The translations under genes and the position numbers were made by a program. This document shows, piece by piece, positions 16,748 to 25,829 of a stretch of DNA of 54,760 nucleotides. Source of the stretch: Microcystis sp. T1-4. GTDB taxonomy: Bacteria; Cyanobacteriota; Cyanobacteriia; Cyanobacteriales; Microcystaceae. Numbering within the stretch: position 1 is the first letter of the stretch; each line of letters starts with the position of its first letter. The stretch lies in contig NZ_CAIP01000146.1 in NCBI RefSeq assembly GCF_000297435.1, positions 1-54,760 of the forward strand. The letters are read 5' to 3'. A model generated the notes under the pieces. That model was not told where the DNA came from. It saw nothing but the letters and a program-made list of their open reading frames with translations, and ran no database searches.

Positions 16748-18475
16748 TCAAGCGAGAGAAACACCTTTGCGTTTAAATTTTAAGCCCTTTTTGGAGGATT
16801 TTGTGGCGGTTTCCCCCGCCAGAATTTTGGCTTCTTTTTCCTGTTTTTCGATCACTGGTAATTTAAAAATTACCCCCGCGAATATCCAGTAATAAACGCC
16901 CACAGGATCCGTATCGAGGGCATACCAATAGGGAATATAGGCAACAAAGAGCAGGAAAACCCAATAACTACCGGCAAAACCTCGCAGAGTCGGGTCTTTG
17001 AGGGAACGATAGATGCGAAAGCTCAGATAAACCAGATGGGTCATAAATATCATGTACAAGGCAAAACCGATGTATCCCAACTCGAATAAAACTTTACTGT
17101 GATAGGTTTCCACAAAGGAAATATCACCGAAAACCCTAGCAGAAGCTGTGGCCACACCAAGTCCACGACCTAAAATACCGCCCTGATTACGGATAGCAAA
17201 ATCCAACTGTTCTTGAATAAAAGCGGTGGGGGGACTGCTTTGCCAACGACTGACAGCACTATCGTAGCGTTGTTGGACAAAATCGGGGTTAAGCAAAGAA
17301 AAACCGATAGCTATAAGTAAAGTGGCGGCAAAAATGATCGGCAAAAATCGTTTTAAGTTAGCGATTTGTCCCGTAATAACCGTCATCAGACCAACAATCA
17401 TCGGTACAGCAAAGAAAGCTAATCTTTGCCCGGAGATCACTGCATTAATAAAAACTAGGGTTAAACCCACTAGGGCTGCTAGTCGCCATTTTTGGGAAGT
17501 TTCACTAAAGGCGCTGGCATAACAAATTACGGCACCAGAGACTAAAAACCAAGCCCAGTGCCAGGGAGAAACAAAGGTACCAGGTAGGCGGATCATATTT
17601 ACTTCTGGACTATAGGCCAATGCCCCGCCGACAAAACACCTTGCCTCTAAGGTGGCTTGGAAAAGTGCATCAGCCACGTAGCCTCTAGTTCCCACACAAC
17701 GGCCTGTTTTCAGCATCCAGTATTGCATTAACCCTAGAACACAACAAATAATTACTAAAGTCACTAAAAGACGACCAAAAAATAATAGGGTGGGTTTGTC
17801 TTTTATTAAGTAATAAGTGCAGAAGATCAAGGGGACATAACCTAGCAAAACTTTAAATCCTAATAGTCCTTGCAGAAAAGTCTCACTTTCCCGACAGGGA
17901 ATTCCGCGCAAACGGCCATCCCTAAACATAGTCATCCCGGCCACGGAATCACAAGTAGGCAGAAATTGTCTCTGCAAATTGATGGCTAATAGACAGACCA
18001 CACAGAAAACAAAGATTAATAATAGGGTTGTACCTAATTGTTTCGGGACAATGATCGGTAATCGCTTTTTTCGACATTCTAAAACTAAGGCGATTAAAGC
18101 GGGTAGATAAAAGATATCTTTACTAAGCTGGAGGATTTGATTACCTCCCAACCAATAGATAATAGTGCCAGTGAAGGGGACATAGATAATAAATGCCCAA
18201 AGAGCCGCGCGAGGATAGCTAAAGGAGAAAACTCCTAAAATTAAGGATAAACTTACTGCAGCTCCTATGTTGGGATCAAATAATAAGCTGAGGGGTAATC
18301 CGAGCAAAATTGCTACACAAATGGCAAAAATAATCAACCCCGTTAACTTTTGTTTCTTTTGCCTTTCTTCTTTTTTGAGGGCAAGTTTCTCTTTGATGTT
18401 AAGCGGGGGACTATCAGCTTTTGTTTGGCCTTGTTTATGCTTTTTTTTCTGGCGATCAATACTTAGTCCGGTCAT
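16748..18475 (-). CDS. O-antigen-ligase-like membrane protein, likely HpsL homologue
   Basis: A 575-residue polytopic protein with a basic, Lys/Gln-rich cytoplasmic N-terminus (about 1-43), some ten or more transmembrane spans, and a large external loop in the second half typical of Wzy/WaaL-type O-antigen polymerase/ligases. The tail is again strongly basic. It would polymerise or transfer a lipid-linked polysaccharide outside the inner membrane. It is the first gene of a minus-strand polysaccharide group with a broken GT2 and an intact GT4. I believe this matches the cyanobacterial HpsL family, but that name is from memory. The IsrB element sits directly upstream, 59 nt from the start, probably altering its promoter. 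Confidence 0.75.
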   Translation of the reverse strand: MTGLSIDRQKKKHKQGQTKADSPPLNIKEKLALKKEERQKKQKLTGLIIFAICVAILLGLPLSLLFDPNIGAAVSLSLILGVFSFSYPRAALWAFIIYVPFTGTIIYWLGGNQILQLSKDIFYLPALIALVLECRKKRLPIIVPKQLGTTLLLIFVFCVVCLLAINLQRQFLPTCDSVAGMTMFRDGRLRGIPCRESETFLQGLLGFKVLLGYVPLIFCTYYLIKDKPTLLFFGRLLVTLVIICCVLGLMQYWMLKTGRCVGTRGYVADALFQATLEARCFVGGALAYSPEVNMIRLPGTFVSPWHWAWFLVSGAVICYASAFSETSQKWRLAALVGLTLVFINAVISGQRLAFFAVPMIVGLMTVITGQIANLKRFLPIIFAATLLIAIGFSLLNPDFVQQRYDSAVSRWQSSPPTAFIQEQLDFAIRNQGGILGRGLGVATASARVFGDISFVETYHSKVLFELGYIGFALYMIFMTHLVYLSFRIYRSLKDPTLRGFAGSYWVFLLFVAYIPYWYALDTDPVGVYYWIFAGVIFKLPVIEKQEKEAKILAGETATKSSKKGLKFKRKGVSLA

Positions 18476-18489
18476 CGAAAAACTGGGTC

Positions 18490-19757
18490 TGAAACCCCGC
18501 CCTTTAGCGATAGCGGAGGGCGGCTTTATATAAGTTAGCGAGAAACAATTAAACCGTTAGAACGACGAATTAACTGAATCTTGCTAACAGCTATCTGTCC
18601 CAATCGTTGACCATTGGTATCGCTTACAGATAGCTGTTTTTCGGTATCTCCACTGACATAACCAATTCCTTTGGGAGAAGAAACTAAATCTCCTTTACGG
18701 AACCCATGTCTTGTGGTCGAGCCACCATATTTACGTCGTTTACCACCCTTAGAAAAAACCATCAGGTGAAGTTGACGACGACTAATAGGAGGACGTTTGA
18801 TGACAGCAAAGGGAGCGTTTGTTACTTTAACATAACCCTTCCAATCATATCCATGACTATTAGAATTGTGGAATGGCAAATAGTCTAAAAACTGAAAACA
18901 GGCAAGAGCAATTCCATCGTTAGCATGGCTTTCTGGTGATTGTTCTGCTTTATTTTTGGACTTTTCTAGTCGCAAATGTTTTCTGAGATTAGAGGTTTGC
19001 CAACCAAAGCGAGTATGGACTGTTGCCAATTTAGACAGTTGCTCAATAGTCCATTTTTGTCCAACCATGACCGACGAGAAACCTTTTCCAGACTTAGCCC
19101 CTTTTCTACCAGAAGTTAAATCAACATCGGCTTTGATGTACTCAAAGTAAATATCGGTAATTGGATAGATTTTGGTTAGTTCGGAAACGACTCGAAGTTC
19201 AAGTTGACGATTAGCTTTGATTGAGGGAGCTAATTTTCCTTGTTTTCTATTTGAGAATCGTTTTTGTCGATGCGCTCTTAGATTAAAAGGAAGTTCTAAG
19301 TGAGTCTTCCAAAGAGTAAAAAGAGAGGATTGAACGCCAATTCCAGAGAATAATTTACCTGGGTCAATACCAATAGCAATCGGTTGGGTTTTGTTATCGG
19401 AAGGTTCATCGGTTAGCTGGACATAGAAAATATCTAAGTCGTTGAATTTACCGATAGCTTTTCCTTCCTTAATCCACCGCCTGGCCCGACTGGGTTTATT
19501 GGGCATCAACGGTTTTCCGTCTTTTGAGATAACAGGAACTCTTGCCATGGAGATAATCCTTAAGAGTAAAGTTAAAGTCCCTTTCCGCAACACAATCCAG
19601 ATGTCTTGTCTAACAACGCTTTACCAATAAAGCTGAGAGGTAATCCGAACTAGGGAAGTATTCGGAAGTCTGGGCCAGATTGCGTCTCGATGCGGTAGTC
19701 TCTACTTGCGTCGCCTAAATTGGTTTAGGCAAGCCCCGTCGCTTTTAGGGCGGGGTT
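18490..19757 (-). mobile_element. IS200/IS605-superfamily element carrying isrB (no transposase gene)
   Basis: Approximate limits. The left end on the minus strand starts near 19757 with an omega-RNA-like hairpin region, and the right end near 18490-18523 has a hairpin with stem CCGCCCT/AGGGCGG (18497-18503 with 18517-18523). The element holds only isrB and no TnpA, so it needs a Y1 transposase in trans. It lies between glmM and the HpsL-like gene, all on the minus strand. Exact ends cannot be fixed without an empty-site comparison. Confidence 0.65.
18535..19548 (-). CDS. isrB: IsrB-type RNA-guided RuvC nuclease (RRXRR family)
   Basis: A 337-residue protein of the IscB/IsrB lineage, the ancestor group of Cas9. 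Seen: PLMP motif (residues 13-16), RuvC-I GIDPG (D62), arginine-rich bridge helix NLRAHRQKRFSNRK (89-102), RuvC-II with E136 (YFEYIKADVD), and RuvC-III ESHANDG (H208, D211). Only about 70 residues separate RuvC-II from RuvC-III and no HNH motif lies there, so it is IsrB rather than IscB; known IsrB proteins nick the non-target strand using an omega RNA. Start at ATG 19548 has an AAGGA Shine-Dalgarno 8 nt upstream; a longer TTG-started frame to 19593 would run into the RNA leader. The nuclease residues look intact. It would associate with the RNA encoded just upstream. Confidence 0.87.
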   Translation of the reverse strand: MARVPVISKDGKPLMPNKPSRARRWIKEGKAIGKFNDLDIFYVQLTDEPSDNKTQPIAIGIDPGKLFSGIGVQSSLFTLWKTHLELPFNLRAHRQKRFSNRKQGKLAPSIKANRQLELRVVSELTKIYPITDIYFEYIKADVDLTSGRKGAKSGKGFSSVMVGQKWTIEQLSKLATVHTRFGWQTSNLRKHLRLEKSKNKAEQSPESHANDGIALACFQFLDYLPFHNSNSHGYDWKGYVKVTNAPFAVIKRPPISRRQLHLMVFSKGGKRRKYGGSTTRHGFRKGDLVSSPKGIGYVSGDTEKQLSVSDTNGQRLGQIAVSKIQLIRRSNGLIVSR

Positions 19758-19775
19758 AGTGACAATTATCCCTTG
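19549..19775 (-). ncRNA. Putative omega RNA of IsrB with 5' guide
   Basis: The stretch between glmM and isrB on the minus strand is highly structured. Moving 5' to 3' there is a CCCCG/CGGGG hairpin (19755-19734), then a perfect GCCTAAA/TTTAGGC hairpin (19730-19713), then further pairable segments up to the isrB ribosome site. Known IscB/IsrB omega RNAs are encoded immediately upstream of the protein and carry the guide at their 5' end; here the guide would be roughly 19758-19775, reading into flanking host DNA. Boundaries are inferred. Confidence 0.62.
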
Positions 19776-19820
19776 CTACGCCAGACTAAGAGCATTATAA
19801 TCCCTATCTCGCTCGATCGA

Positions 19821-21260
19821 CTACAAAAGATAGCTTCGCACCGCTGCTACTAGCCTTTCTGTCCAAAAATTGGCTAATTCTAGGGTTTCTGCTTCCACCA
19901 TCACCCGAATTAACGGTTCTGTCCCGGAAGCTCGTACCAAAATCCTGCCTTTTTCTGCCATAGCTGTCTCCGCTTGGCGGATCTCTCGGTGCAAAGGTTC
20001 ACATTGCTGCCAATTACGTCGCACTTCTCTATCCTCCACCCGCACATTGCGTAAAATCTGCGGATAGGTGACAAAGCTATGATCGACTAAGTTAGCCAAG
20101 GAAACCGCCGATTTCTGCACTAAAGCCGCTAAATGTAGGGCGGTTTGCATTCCATCCCCAGAAACCCCGTAATGATGGCAGAGGATATGACCAGATTGTT
20201 CACCCCCTAGCATGGCTCCAGTTTCCCACATCTGCGCCTGAACGTGCTGATCGCCCACGGCAGTACGCAAGAATTGCCCCCCCAGTTTTTGCCAAGCGCG
20301 TTCAAAGCCTAAATTAGCCATCACCGTTGCCACTAATAACCCATCCGGTAGCCGTCCGGCTTCTAAGAGGGAACGACCCCAAAAATAGAGGATATAATCG
20401 CCATCTACTACTCTACCTTGACTATCCACGGCCAGGACCCGATCGGCATCGCCATCGAAGGCAAACCCCAAATCCGCTTGCTGATTGATTACCGCCGCCT
20501 GTAGGCTTTCTAAATGGGTAGAACCACAATTAACGTTAATGCGATCGCCATCGGCTCGCTCGTGTAGGCAGATAACTTCCGCCCCCAAAGCTTGGAATAC
20601 TAAAGGTGCTAGGTTAACAGCTGCCCCCCAAGCTAGATCTAAAACTATTTTTAATCCCGATAGGTTAATATCCGTCCCGACGGAATCAATGACAGCTTGA
20701 TAATACTTTTGGATTAATTCGGGACAAAAAGTCGCTTTTCCCCAATTTTCCGGTTTATCCGCTAATTCTAAATTGCCCCTTAAACCCGCTTCTATCTGTG
20801 CCGCTAAAGTGCCGGATAATTTTAAACCGCTACTGTCAAAAAATTTAATGCCGTTATCTTCGGGAGGATTATGACTGGCAGAAATCATTATCCCCCCCAT
20901 CGCTTCGCTTTCTCTGGTTAAATAGGCGACGCAGGGAGTGGGACATAATCCCAGTTGCCAGACTTCTATTCCCGCCCAAGTTAAACCCGCAGTGATAGCA
21001 TTGGCTAACATATCACTGGAATTACGCGAATCTTGACCGATAATTACCGGTTTGGTGACACCAGCCTGATTTTTTAATACCTGTCCCGCCCAAAATCCGA
21101 TTTGTAGCGCTAGGGGGGCAGTTAATAATTCTCCCACCTGGCCGCGAATTCCGTCCGTGCCAAACAGGGGGGATGGCGGCAATTCGATCAAACCCCCTAA
21201 GGATAACAGAGGATGCGATCGAGTTTTTTGTCCATTTTGATACGATAGAGACGCTACCAT
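19821..21260 (-). CDS. glmM: Phosphoglucosamine mutase
   Basis: Interconverts glucosamine-6-phosphate and glucosamine-1-phosphate on the way to UDP-GlcNAc for peptidoglycan and glycans. Hexose-phosphate mutase fold: FGTDGIRG near residues 33-40, the phosphoserine loop ISASHNPP (S129), metal-binding DGDADR, the sugar-binding GEQSG segment, and the phosphate-binding RASGTEPLIRVM near the C-terminus. The length of 479 is slightly long because of an N-terminal leader of about 30 residues before the usual GTDGIRG block; an internal start is possible. The SASHNPP and GEQSGH patterns favour GlmM over phosphomannomutase. Confidence 0.9.
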   Translation of the reverse strand: MVASLSYQNGQKTRSHPLLSLGGLIELPPSPLFGTDGIRGQVGELLTAPLALQIGFWAGQVLKNQAGVTKPVIIGQDSRNSSDMLANAITAGLTWAGIEVWQLGLCPTPCVAYLTRESEAMGGIMISASHNPPEDNGIKFFDSSGLKLSGTLAAQIEAGLRGNLELADKPENWGKATFCPELIQKYYQAVIDSVGTDINLSGLKIVLDLAWGAAVNLAPLVFQALGAEVICLHERADGDRINVNCGSTHLESLQAAVINQQADLGFAFDGDADRVLAVDSQGRVVDGDYILYFWGRSLLEAGRLPDGLLVATVMANLGFERAWQKLGGQFLRTAVGDQHVQAQMWETGAMLGGEQSGHILCHHYGVSGDGMQTALHLAALVQKSAVSLANLVDHSFVTYPQILRNVRVEDREVRRNWQQCEPLHREIRQAETAMAEKGRILVRASGTEPLIRVMVEAETLELANFWTERLVAAVRSYLL

Positions 21261-21422
21261 GGCCGATTCTTTTCCTCACACAACACAATCAGAGGATAAC
21301 ATGATCACCGATTTTTTAAAATTAATGTTCCCAGTTGACCTTAATCCTCCTCCCGGAGTTCCTGACACTGTAGGGTGTGGGGTGTGGGAATTATAAATTA
21401 TGAATTATGAATTATGAATTAT

Positions 21423-21585
21423 GGCTCTACCGAACCTGTCATGCAAAACTATCAACAACTCATGCTTGTAAAGCTTGTATAGCAGGGCTTTGAGTTTTTG
21501 TTAGATTGATATTTATCAACTTTAGAGCATTGCTGGGCAGAGAGGGTGCTTGAGGAATTTTCTACAGTGTAAGTTCGGAAGAACC
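21423..21585 (+). mobile_element. Miniature element family A, intact copy
   Basis: 163 bp with ends GGCTCTACCGAACCTGT and (complement) GGTTCTTCCGAACTTAC. Flanked by TGAATTAT (21415-21422 and 21586-21593), an 8-bp target duplication within an ATGAATT iteration. It is the intact counterpart of the interrupted copy at 14526-14841. No coding capacity. Confidence 0.8.
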
Positions 21586-21644
21586 TGAATTATGAATTAT
21601 GAATTGGGGTGTGGGGAAGTGGGGAAGCTGTCTCATCACCCTAT

Positions 21645-21774
21645 CACCCCAAAACCCTATCACCCCAAAACCCTATCACCCCAAAACCCTATCACCCCAA
21701 AACCCCTATCACCCCAAAACCCCTATCACCCCAAAACCCTATCACCCCAAAACCCTATCACCCCAAAACCCTAT
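21645..21774. repeat. Tandem array of eight 16-17-nt units
   Basis: Eight copies of CACCCCAAAACCCTAT, two of them with one extra C (17 nt). The unit has no spacers and no palindrome, so it is a microsatellite-like array, not CRISPR. Because the period is not a multiple of three, all three forward frames stay open, producing spurious open frames over 21592-21872. The rest of 21261-21885 holds element A and no gene. Confidence 0.85.
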
Positions 21775-21885
21775 TTCCTATCTCCTGTCTCCTGAATCCT
21801 GAATCAAGATTGTGGATTTTTGCCGGAGGTCTAAGCAAGGAACCGAGGTTATTTGGTAAGCTAAAACGGTAATCTTGACCCCCGA

Positions 21886-22827
21886 ATGCCCGTGCTGATC
21901 AGTGTTGTCATCCCTACCTACAATCGCCAAGCAATCTTAAAAAAATGTTTACTCGCCCTAGAAAATCAGCGTTTAACCGATAATAAGGTGGAAAACTACG
22001 AAATAGTCCTTGTCGATGATGGTTCTAGCGATGGGACGCTCGCTTGGCTAGAAAGTCAGAAAGCCAATTTACCCCATCTGCAACTGTGGCCACAGGATCA
22101 CGGCGGACCAGCGATCGCTAGGAATCTGGGGGTAGAAAAAGCTCGCGGTGATACGATTATTTTTATCGATAGCGATCTGGTAGTGACAGAAAATTTTTTG
22201 CAAGCCCACGCCGACGCTTTAACCGCCGGGGCAGCCAGTCTCGGCAGCGATCGCTTATTTACCTACGGCAGCGTCATTAACACCTGTAACTTCGAGCATC
22301 CCACCAGTGAACCCTATAAAATCACCGACTTCTCCGCCGCCTATTTTGCCACGGGCAACGTGGCGATCGCCAAAAAATGGTTATTAGCGGCGGGATTATT
22401 CGATACGCAGTTTCAACTCTACGGTTGGGAAGACTTGGAATTAGGGGTGAGATTGAAGCAATTAGGACTAAAATTAATCAAATGTCCGGAAGCGGTCGGT
22501 TATCATTGGCATCCCCCCTTTAATCTCGCCCAAATTCCCAATCTCATCGATAAGGAAATTCAACGGGGACGGATGGGAGTGCTTTTTTATCAAAAACATC
22601 CCACCTGGGAAGTGCGGATGATGATTCAAATGACTTGGATTCACCGACTTTTGTGGGGTTTACTTTCCCTAGGCGGAACCCTGAATGAACGCAGCCTCTC
22701 CCCGCTGTTACAATGGTTAATCGATCGAGGTAAACCGCAATTAGCCCTAGAAATTGCCCGCATTTTTCTCAATTGGTACAACGTGCGCGGCGTTTATCAA
22801 GCTTATCGGGAAATGCAGCCTCAGTGA
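21886..22827 (+). CDS. Glycosyltransferase family 2
   Basis: 313 residues, inverting GT-A fold. The N-terminus ISVVIPTYNRQAILKKCLLA is the nucleotide-sugar binding strand, followed by VLVDDGSSDGT and the DXD-type IIFIDSDLVV metal-binding motif; GWEDLELGVRLKQLG supplies the ED catalytic motif. No transmembrane segment is clear, so it is peripheral at the cytoplasmic membrane. It stands alone on the plus strand but lies near the degraded hps-like group, and could be a second GT2 of that pathway (HpsN-like is possible from memory). A repeat array lies immediately upstream. Confidence 0.88.
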   Translation: MPVLISVVIPTYNRQAILKKCLLALENQRLTDNKVENYEIVLVDDGSSDGTLAWLESQKANLPHLQLWPQDHGGPAIARNLGVEKARGDTIIFIDSDLVVTENFLQAHADALTAGAASLGSDRLFTYGSVINTCNFEHPTSEPYKITDFSAAYFATGNVAIAKKWLLAAGLFDTQFQLYGWEDLELGVRLKQLGLKLIKCPEAVGYHWHPPFNLAQIPNLIDKEIQRGRMGVLFYQKHPTWEVRMMIQMTWIHRLLWGLLSLGGTLNERSLSPLLQWLIDRGKPQLALEIARIFLNWYNVRGVYQAYREMQPQ

Positions 22828-22840
22828 AATGTCTTGCCAA

Positions 22841-22855
22841 ACACCGATGCGGTGT
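22841..22855 (+). terminator. Weak hairpin after the GT2 gene
   Basis: ACACCG pairs with CGGTGT around a 3-nt loop (ATG), 13 nt after the stop. No clear T-run follows, so termination is uncertain. No gene is seen in 22828-23110. Confidence 0.35.
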
Positions 22856-23110
22856 GACAGCATTTAGCATTGACAACCGACCCCCTAAAACTAGAGACTT
22901 TGTACCTCACCATCAAGATAACTGCCGTAAAGGTGAACATTGGCTGATAAAAAAGTTAATATTGGCTTTCTTTTTCCGATAATTGCTGCCACAATCAAAA
23001 GCAATCGCCATAGAGAGCGGCGGAAAATACCGACCACATTTGCCCCTTGTGAATTATCCTCTGAGATTGGGCATATTAGAAGTAAATTTTCCTAGAGGAG
23101 GAATCCCATC

Positions 23111-24511
23111 ATGAATATCTTCGATATTTTAATCGGTTTTGTCGGTGGCGGTGCGATCGGGGGTGGGGCTTTATATGCCCTGCAAGAGGGAAAAATCAGG
23201 GAAGCACTGCAAAAATATGAGAAAATTCGGGCGGCTTTAGGTGAAACCGAAGCAGAGTTAAAAGACAGCAAAGGACAGTTTGGCAATATCGAAGCCACCT
23301 ATAGAGAAGAATTGGCTAAATTGCAAAAAGAGTTAGAAGATAGCCAAGGACGTTTAGCAGAGGCAGCCAGCGCAACTGCCGCTCCAGCCGTGGAAACTGC
23401 CCATACAACCGAAATTCAGGAACTTCAACGGCAATACGAAGCTAGAATCGAGGAATTGCGCCAAAGCTATCAAAGTCAAATAGAAGGGATTATAGAAGGC
23501 AAGCAAGCGGAAATAGAAGCCCTGCGTCAAAGTCAACAGGAGCAGATTCTAGAATTAGAAAATGGCTATCAGTGGCAAATTCAACAACTAGAACAGGGTT
23601 ATCAAAGTCAACTGTTAGAACTAGAAAACGCCCGCCAAACCGTATTGGATGAGCGAACCCCTGAAATTGTCGAACCCTGGGATGATTTCCCCGATAACCC
23701 CAGTGCCGAAGAAATCAATCCTTTTGAGGGTTTTATCACGGAAGAAACCCTAGGATTAGAACCAGAATTTGCCCCCGAAACACCCCTAGAAACGCCCGTT
23801 TCCCCCTCAGAATTCACTGGGGAAATGAATCCCTTTGATGGTTTTATCACGGAAGAAACCCTGGGATTAGAACCGGAATTTGCCCCCGAAACACCCCTAG
23901 AAACGCCCGTTTCCCCCTCAGAATTCGCCCCAGTAATGGAGACATTTGAGGGTTTAAACAGCAGGGAAGAAACCTTAGTTTCTCCAGAAATGACCGAGAG
24001 CGAAGATTTTCCCGTCATGGAAGAACCAGCAATCTCTAGCTGGGAAATGTCCGCTGCTGAGATAGAATTTTTCAACAGTCTAACATTAGAGGAAGAAACT
24101 AGAACGATCGCTAGTCTAGAAGAATTATCGGGTAATTACGATCAGAGCTTCAGTCAAGAAACCGTTAGCAGTAACACCAGTTACTCCGATTTATTAGCCA
24201 CCGACCCAGACAAATTCGCCGATAACCAAAATTTTCTAGATGACTTATTTGCCGATACTGCTGACGGCAATGGACTCGAATTCTTCGATTCTTTTGCCGA
24301 AGAAACCCCTACAGTTGCATCTAAGGGACGAAATGTTGCTTCTGTTGCGAGTGACCAAGAAGAACTAGATTTCTTCAGTATGTTGGATAATGAAGAAATT
24401 GGCAATCTAGAATCCCTTGAGGAAGAACTGTCCCTTGATGATCTATTTAGCGATGATTTATTCTCCGATGGGGACAATAGCAAAACCACGACGCTAGAAT
24501 CTCATCAGTAG
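23111..24511 (+). CDS. Acidic coiled-coil protein with internal tandem repeat
   Basis: 466 residues, family not recognised. A short hydrophobic, glycine-rich N-terminus (IFDILIGFVGGGAIGGGALYAL, about 3-24) could be a membrane anchor. Residues about 25-180 are a coiled coil rich in Glu, Gln and Lys, including repeated short units of the type YQSQI-EGI-QAEIEALRQS. The rest is strongly acidic and low in complexity. A 37-residue segment starting NPFEGFITEETL is duplicated in tandem (DNA period 111 bp, 23717 and 23828). A strong ribosome site GAGGAGG precedes ATG 23111. Function unknown; it could be a scaffold or cell-envelope organiser. It is encoded alone. Confidence 0.75.
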   Translation: MNIFDILIGFVGGGAIGGGALYALQEGKIREALQKYEKIRAALGETEAELKDSKGQFGNIEATYREELAKLQKELEDSQGRLAEAASATAAPAVETAHTTEIQELQRQYEARIEELRQSYQSQIEGIIEGKQAEIEALRQSQQEQILELENGYQWQIQQLEQGYQSQLLELENARQTVLDERTPEIVEPWDDFPDNPSAEEINPFEGFITEETLGLEPEFAPETPLETPVSPSEFTGEMNPFDGFITEETLGLEPEFAPETPLETPVSPSEFAPVMETFEGLNSREETLVSPEMTESEDFPVMEEPAISSWEMSAAEIEFFNSLTLEEETRTIASLEELSGNYDQSFSQETVSSNTSYSDLLATDPDKFADNQNFLDDLFADTADGNGLEFFDSFAEETPTVASKGRNVASVASDQEELDFFSMLDNEEIGNLESLEEELSLDDLFSDDLFSDGDNSKTTTLESHQ

Positions 24512-24744
24512 GCCGATTGCCCGCTATGAAGGCAGAAGACAGAATTTCTTCTCCACCCGATTTCTGGCTTCTGACTTTCTCAATATGTGGGCGATGTCCC
24601 CCTGTCCACCTATTCCTCTAACATAAAAAAATAAAAAAATTGTATCAAAAGTAACAGAAGCTGGCAAAAAAAACAAATAGGATAGAAAAGGGTGCTATGC
24701 GCCCACTTGACTCTAGCTAAATCTTATTTTAAGGAGATTTCCCT
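24512..24744. other. Leader region of the PEP-CTERM gene
   Basis: No gene. It is AT-rich around 24620-24690 and ends in a strong Shine-Dalgarno AAGGAG at 24731-24736 before the GTG start. I cannot identify promoter boxes reliably. Confidence 0.4.
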
Positions 24745-25440
24745 GTGAAACTCGCTATTACACATCTTGTTTTATCCACCGCCACTTTCGGCCTAATGTT
24801 GGCTGTGCCGCAGAACGCCCAAGCCGCAGGCCTGATTCGCAGTGTCACTGCCACAGCACCAGGTTTTACTATTAACTCCCAGGGGAGTCTAGCCGCTACT
24901 ACCAACGGATTTGGGCTGCAGGGTCCGCCGCTTAACAGGCCAAGTCTGACGGGAACTCACGCAGCGACAAATACTGGTATGACTGATCCCAATGCTTGGC
25001 GGTCAAGTCTACTGACCGGCAGTACCGTCGGAAACGTTACTATCAATTTTGCTTTCGGTCGTATCTATAATCTTGCTGGGTTTAGTTTCTGGAACCTTGG
25101 CGGTGATATGACAGCAGCCAATCAGGGAATTAATGCCGTGACTATTCAATACTCCAGCAACAATGGAGGAAATTGGACTACTCTGACTGACCCTGGCGTT
25201 CCAGCTTCCTTTAGCAAAGGCCCGGCTACAGGTGTTGTGTCCGCGCAACAGGTCAGTTTTAGCCCAGTCTATGCGACTAATGTTAGATTTATCAACATGA
25301 CTAACCATGGCGCGACTGCTCCTACTAACTATCGTCTCGGCTTCAATGAGATTCAATTTACATCAATCCCCGAACCTTCCACCACCCTGGCTCTGTTAGC
25401 CTTCGGTTTAGCGGCTGTTGGTCTGAGGAAAAGAATTTAA
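24745..25440 (+). CDS. PEP-CTERM sorting-domain secreted protein
   Basis: 231 residues, GTG start chosen because of the AAGGAG site 8 nt upstream. Signal peptide of about 27 residues ends at AQAA. The mature region is rich in small and Ser/Thr/Asn residues, with a beta-rich segment (INFAFGRIYNLAGFSFWNLGG to VRFINMTNHG) reminiscent of discoidin-like carbohydrate-binding folds. The C-terminus IPEPSTTLALLAFGLAAVGL with a final RKRI is a canonical PEP-CTERM tripartite signal, so it should be cleaved by an exosortase and sent to the surface or matrix. No exosortase gene is in the window. Confidence 0.88.
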   Translation: MKLAITHLVLSTATFGLMLAVPQNAQAAGLIRSVTATAPGFTINSQGSLAATTNGFGLQGPPLNRPSLTGTHAATNTGMTDPNAWRSSLLTGSTVGNVTINFAFGRIYNLAGFSFWNLGGDMTAANQGINAVTIQYSSNNGGNWTTLTDPGVPASFSKGPATGVVSAQQVSFSPVYATNVRFINMTNHGATAPTNYRLGFNEIQFTSIPEPSTTLALLAFGLAAVGLRKRI

Positions 25441-25829
25441 TTTTTGGATGGTAGGTGGGGTTATGGGATAACATCGGGTAACCAATCTACTCACTTAGGG
25501 CAACCAACAGGGAGAAGTCTAAATCTTAGGTAAAGTTGCGTCAATGGTGGTTGGAGCAACAAGGGTGTCAGGAAAGTTCTAGGAACTGTCGCTCGTCCCT
25601 AGCAGATTTGACATTTTTCCAATCGGGACGCAAAGGATAAAAATTAGTAAGCCCCATAGTTGCCCCTTGCTAGGGGAATTTTTTTGCTGGAAAATAACGT
25701 TCGCCCCCAGCCCAGCCGAGGACCTCTACATGGCACCCATGGTCGAGAAAAATTAGAAAAACAGCCCTAGAGTTTCTGGCGAGTGCTATAAAGGTAAATA
25801 GTCATTTTGATCGCCTACTTGTCCTAACT
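25441..25829. other. Gene-free gap upstream of ycf3
   Basis: No gene seen. A short GC-rich hairpin CCCC-TTGCT-AGGGG followed by AATTTTTTT near 25664-25685 looks like a weak intrinsic terminator. The ycf3 promoter presumably lies in the last 100 nt but no confident boxes are visible. Confidence 0.4.

Noticed and set aside
21645..21774. Possible CRISPR array
   Set aside because: The repeats are directly tandem without spacers, 16-17 nt, and no cas genes are present.
21592..21872. Three overlapping forward open frames
   Set aside because: They are read-through of the CACCCCAAAACCCTAT tandem array; no start signals or protein-like composition.
23608..24075. Long antisense open frames under the coiled-coil gene
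   Set aside because: They mirror the low-complexity repeat of the sense protein; Ser-rich translation is an artefact.
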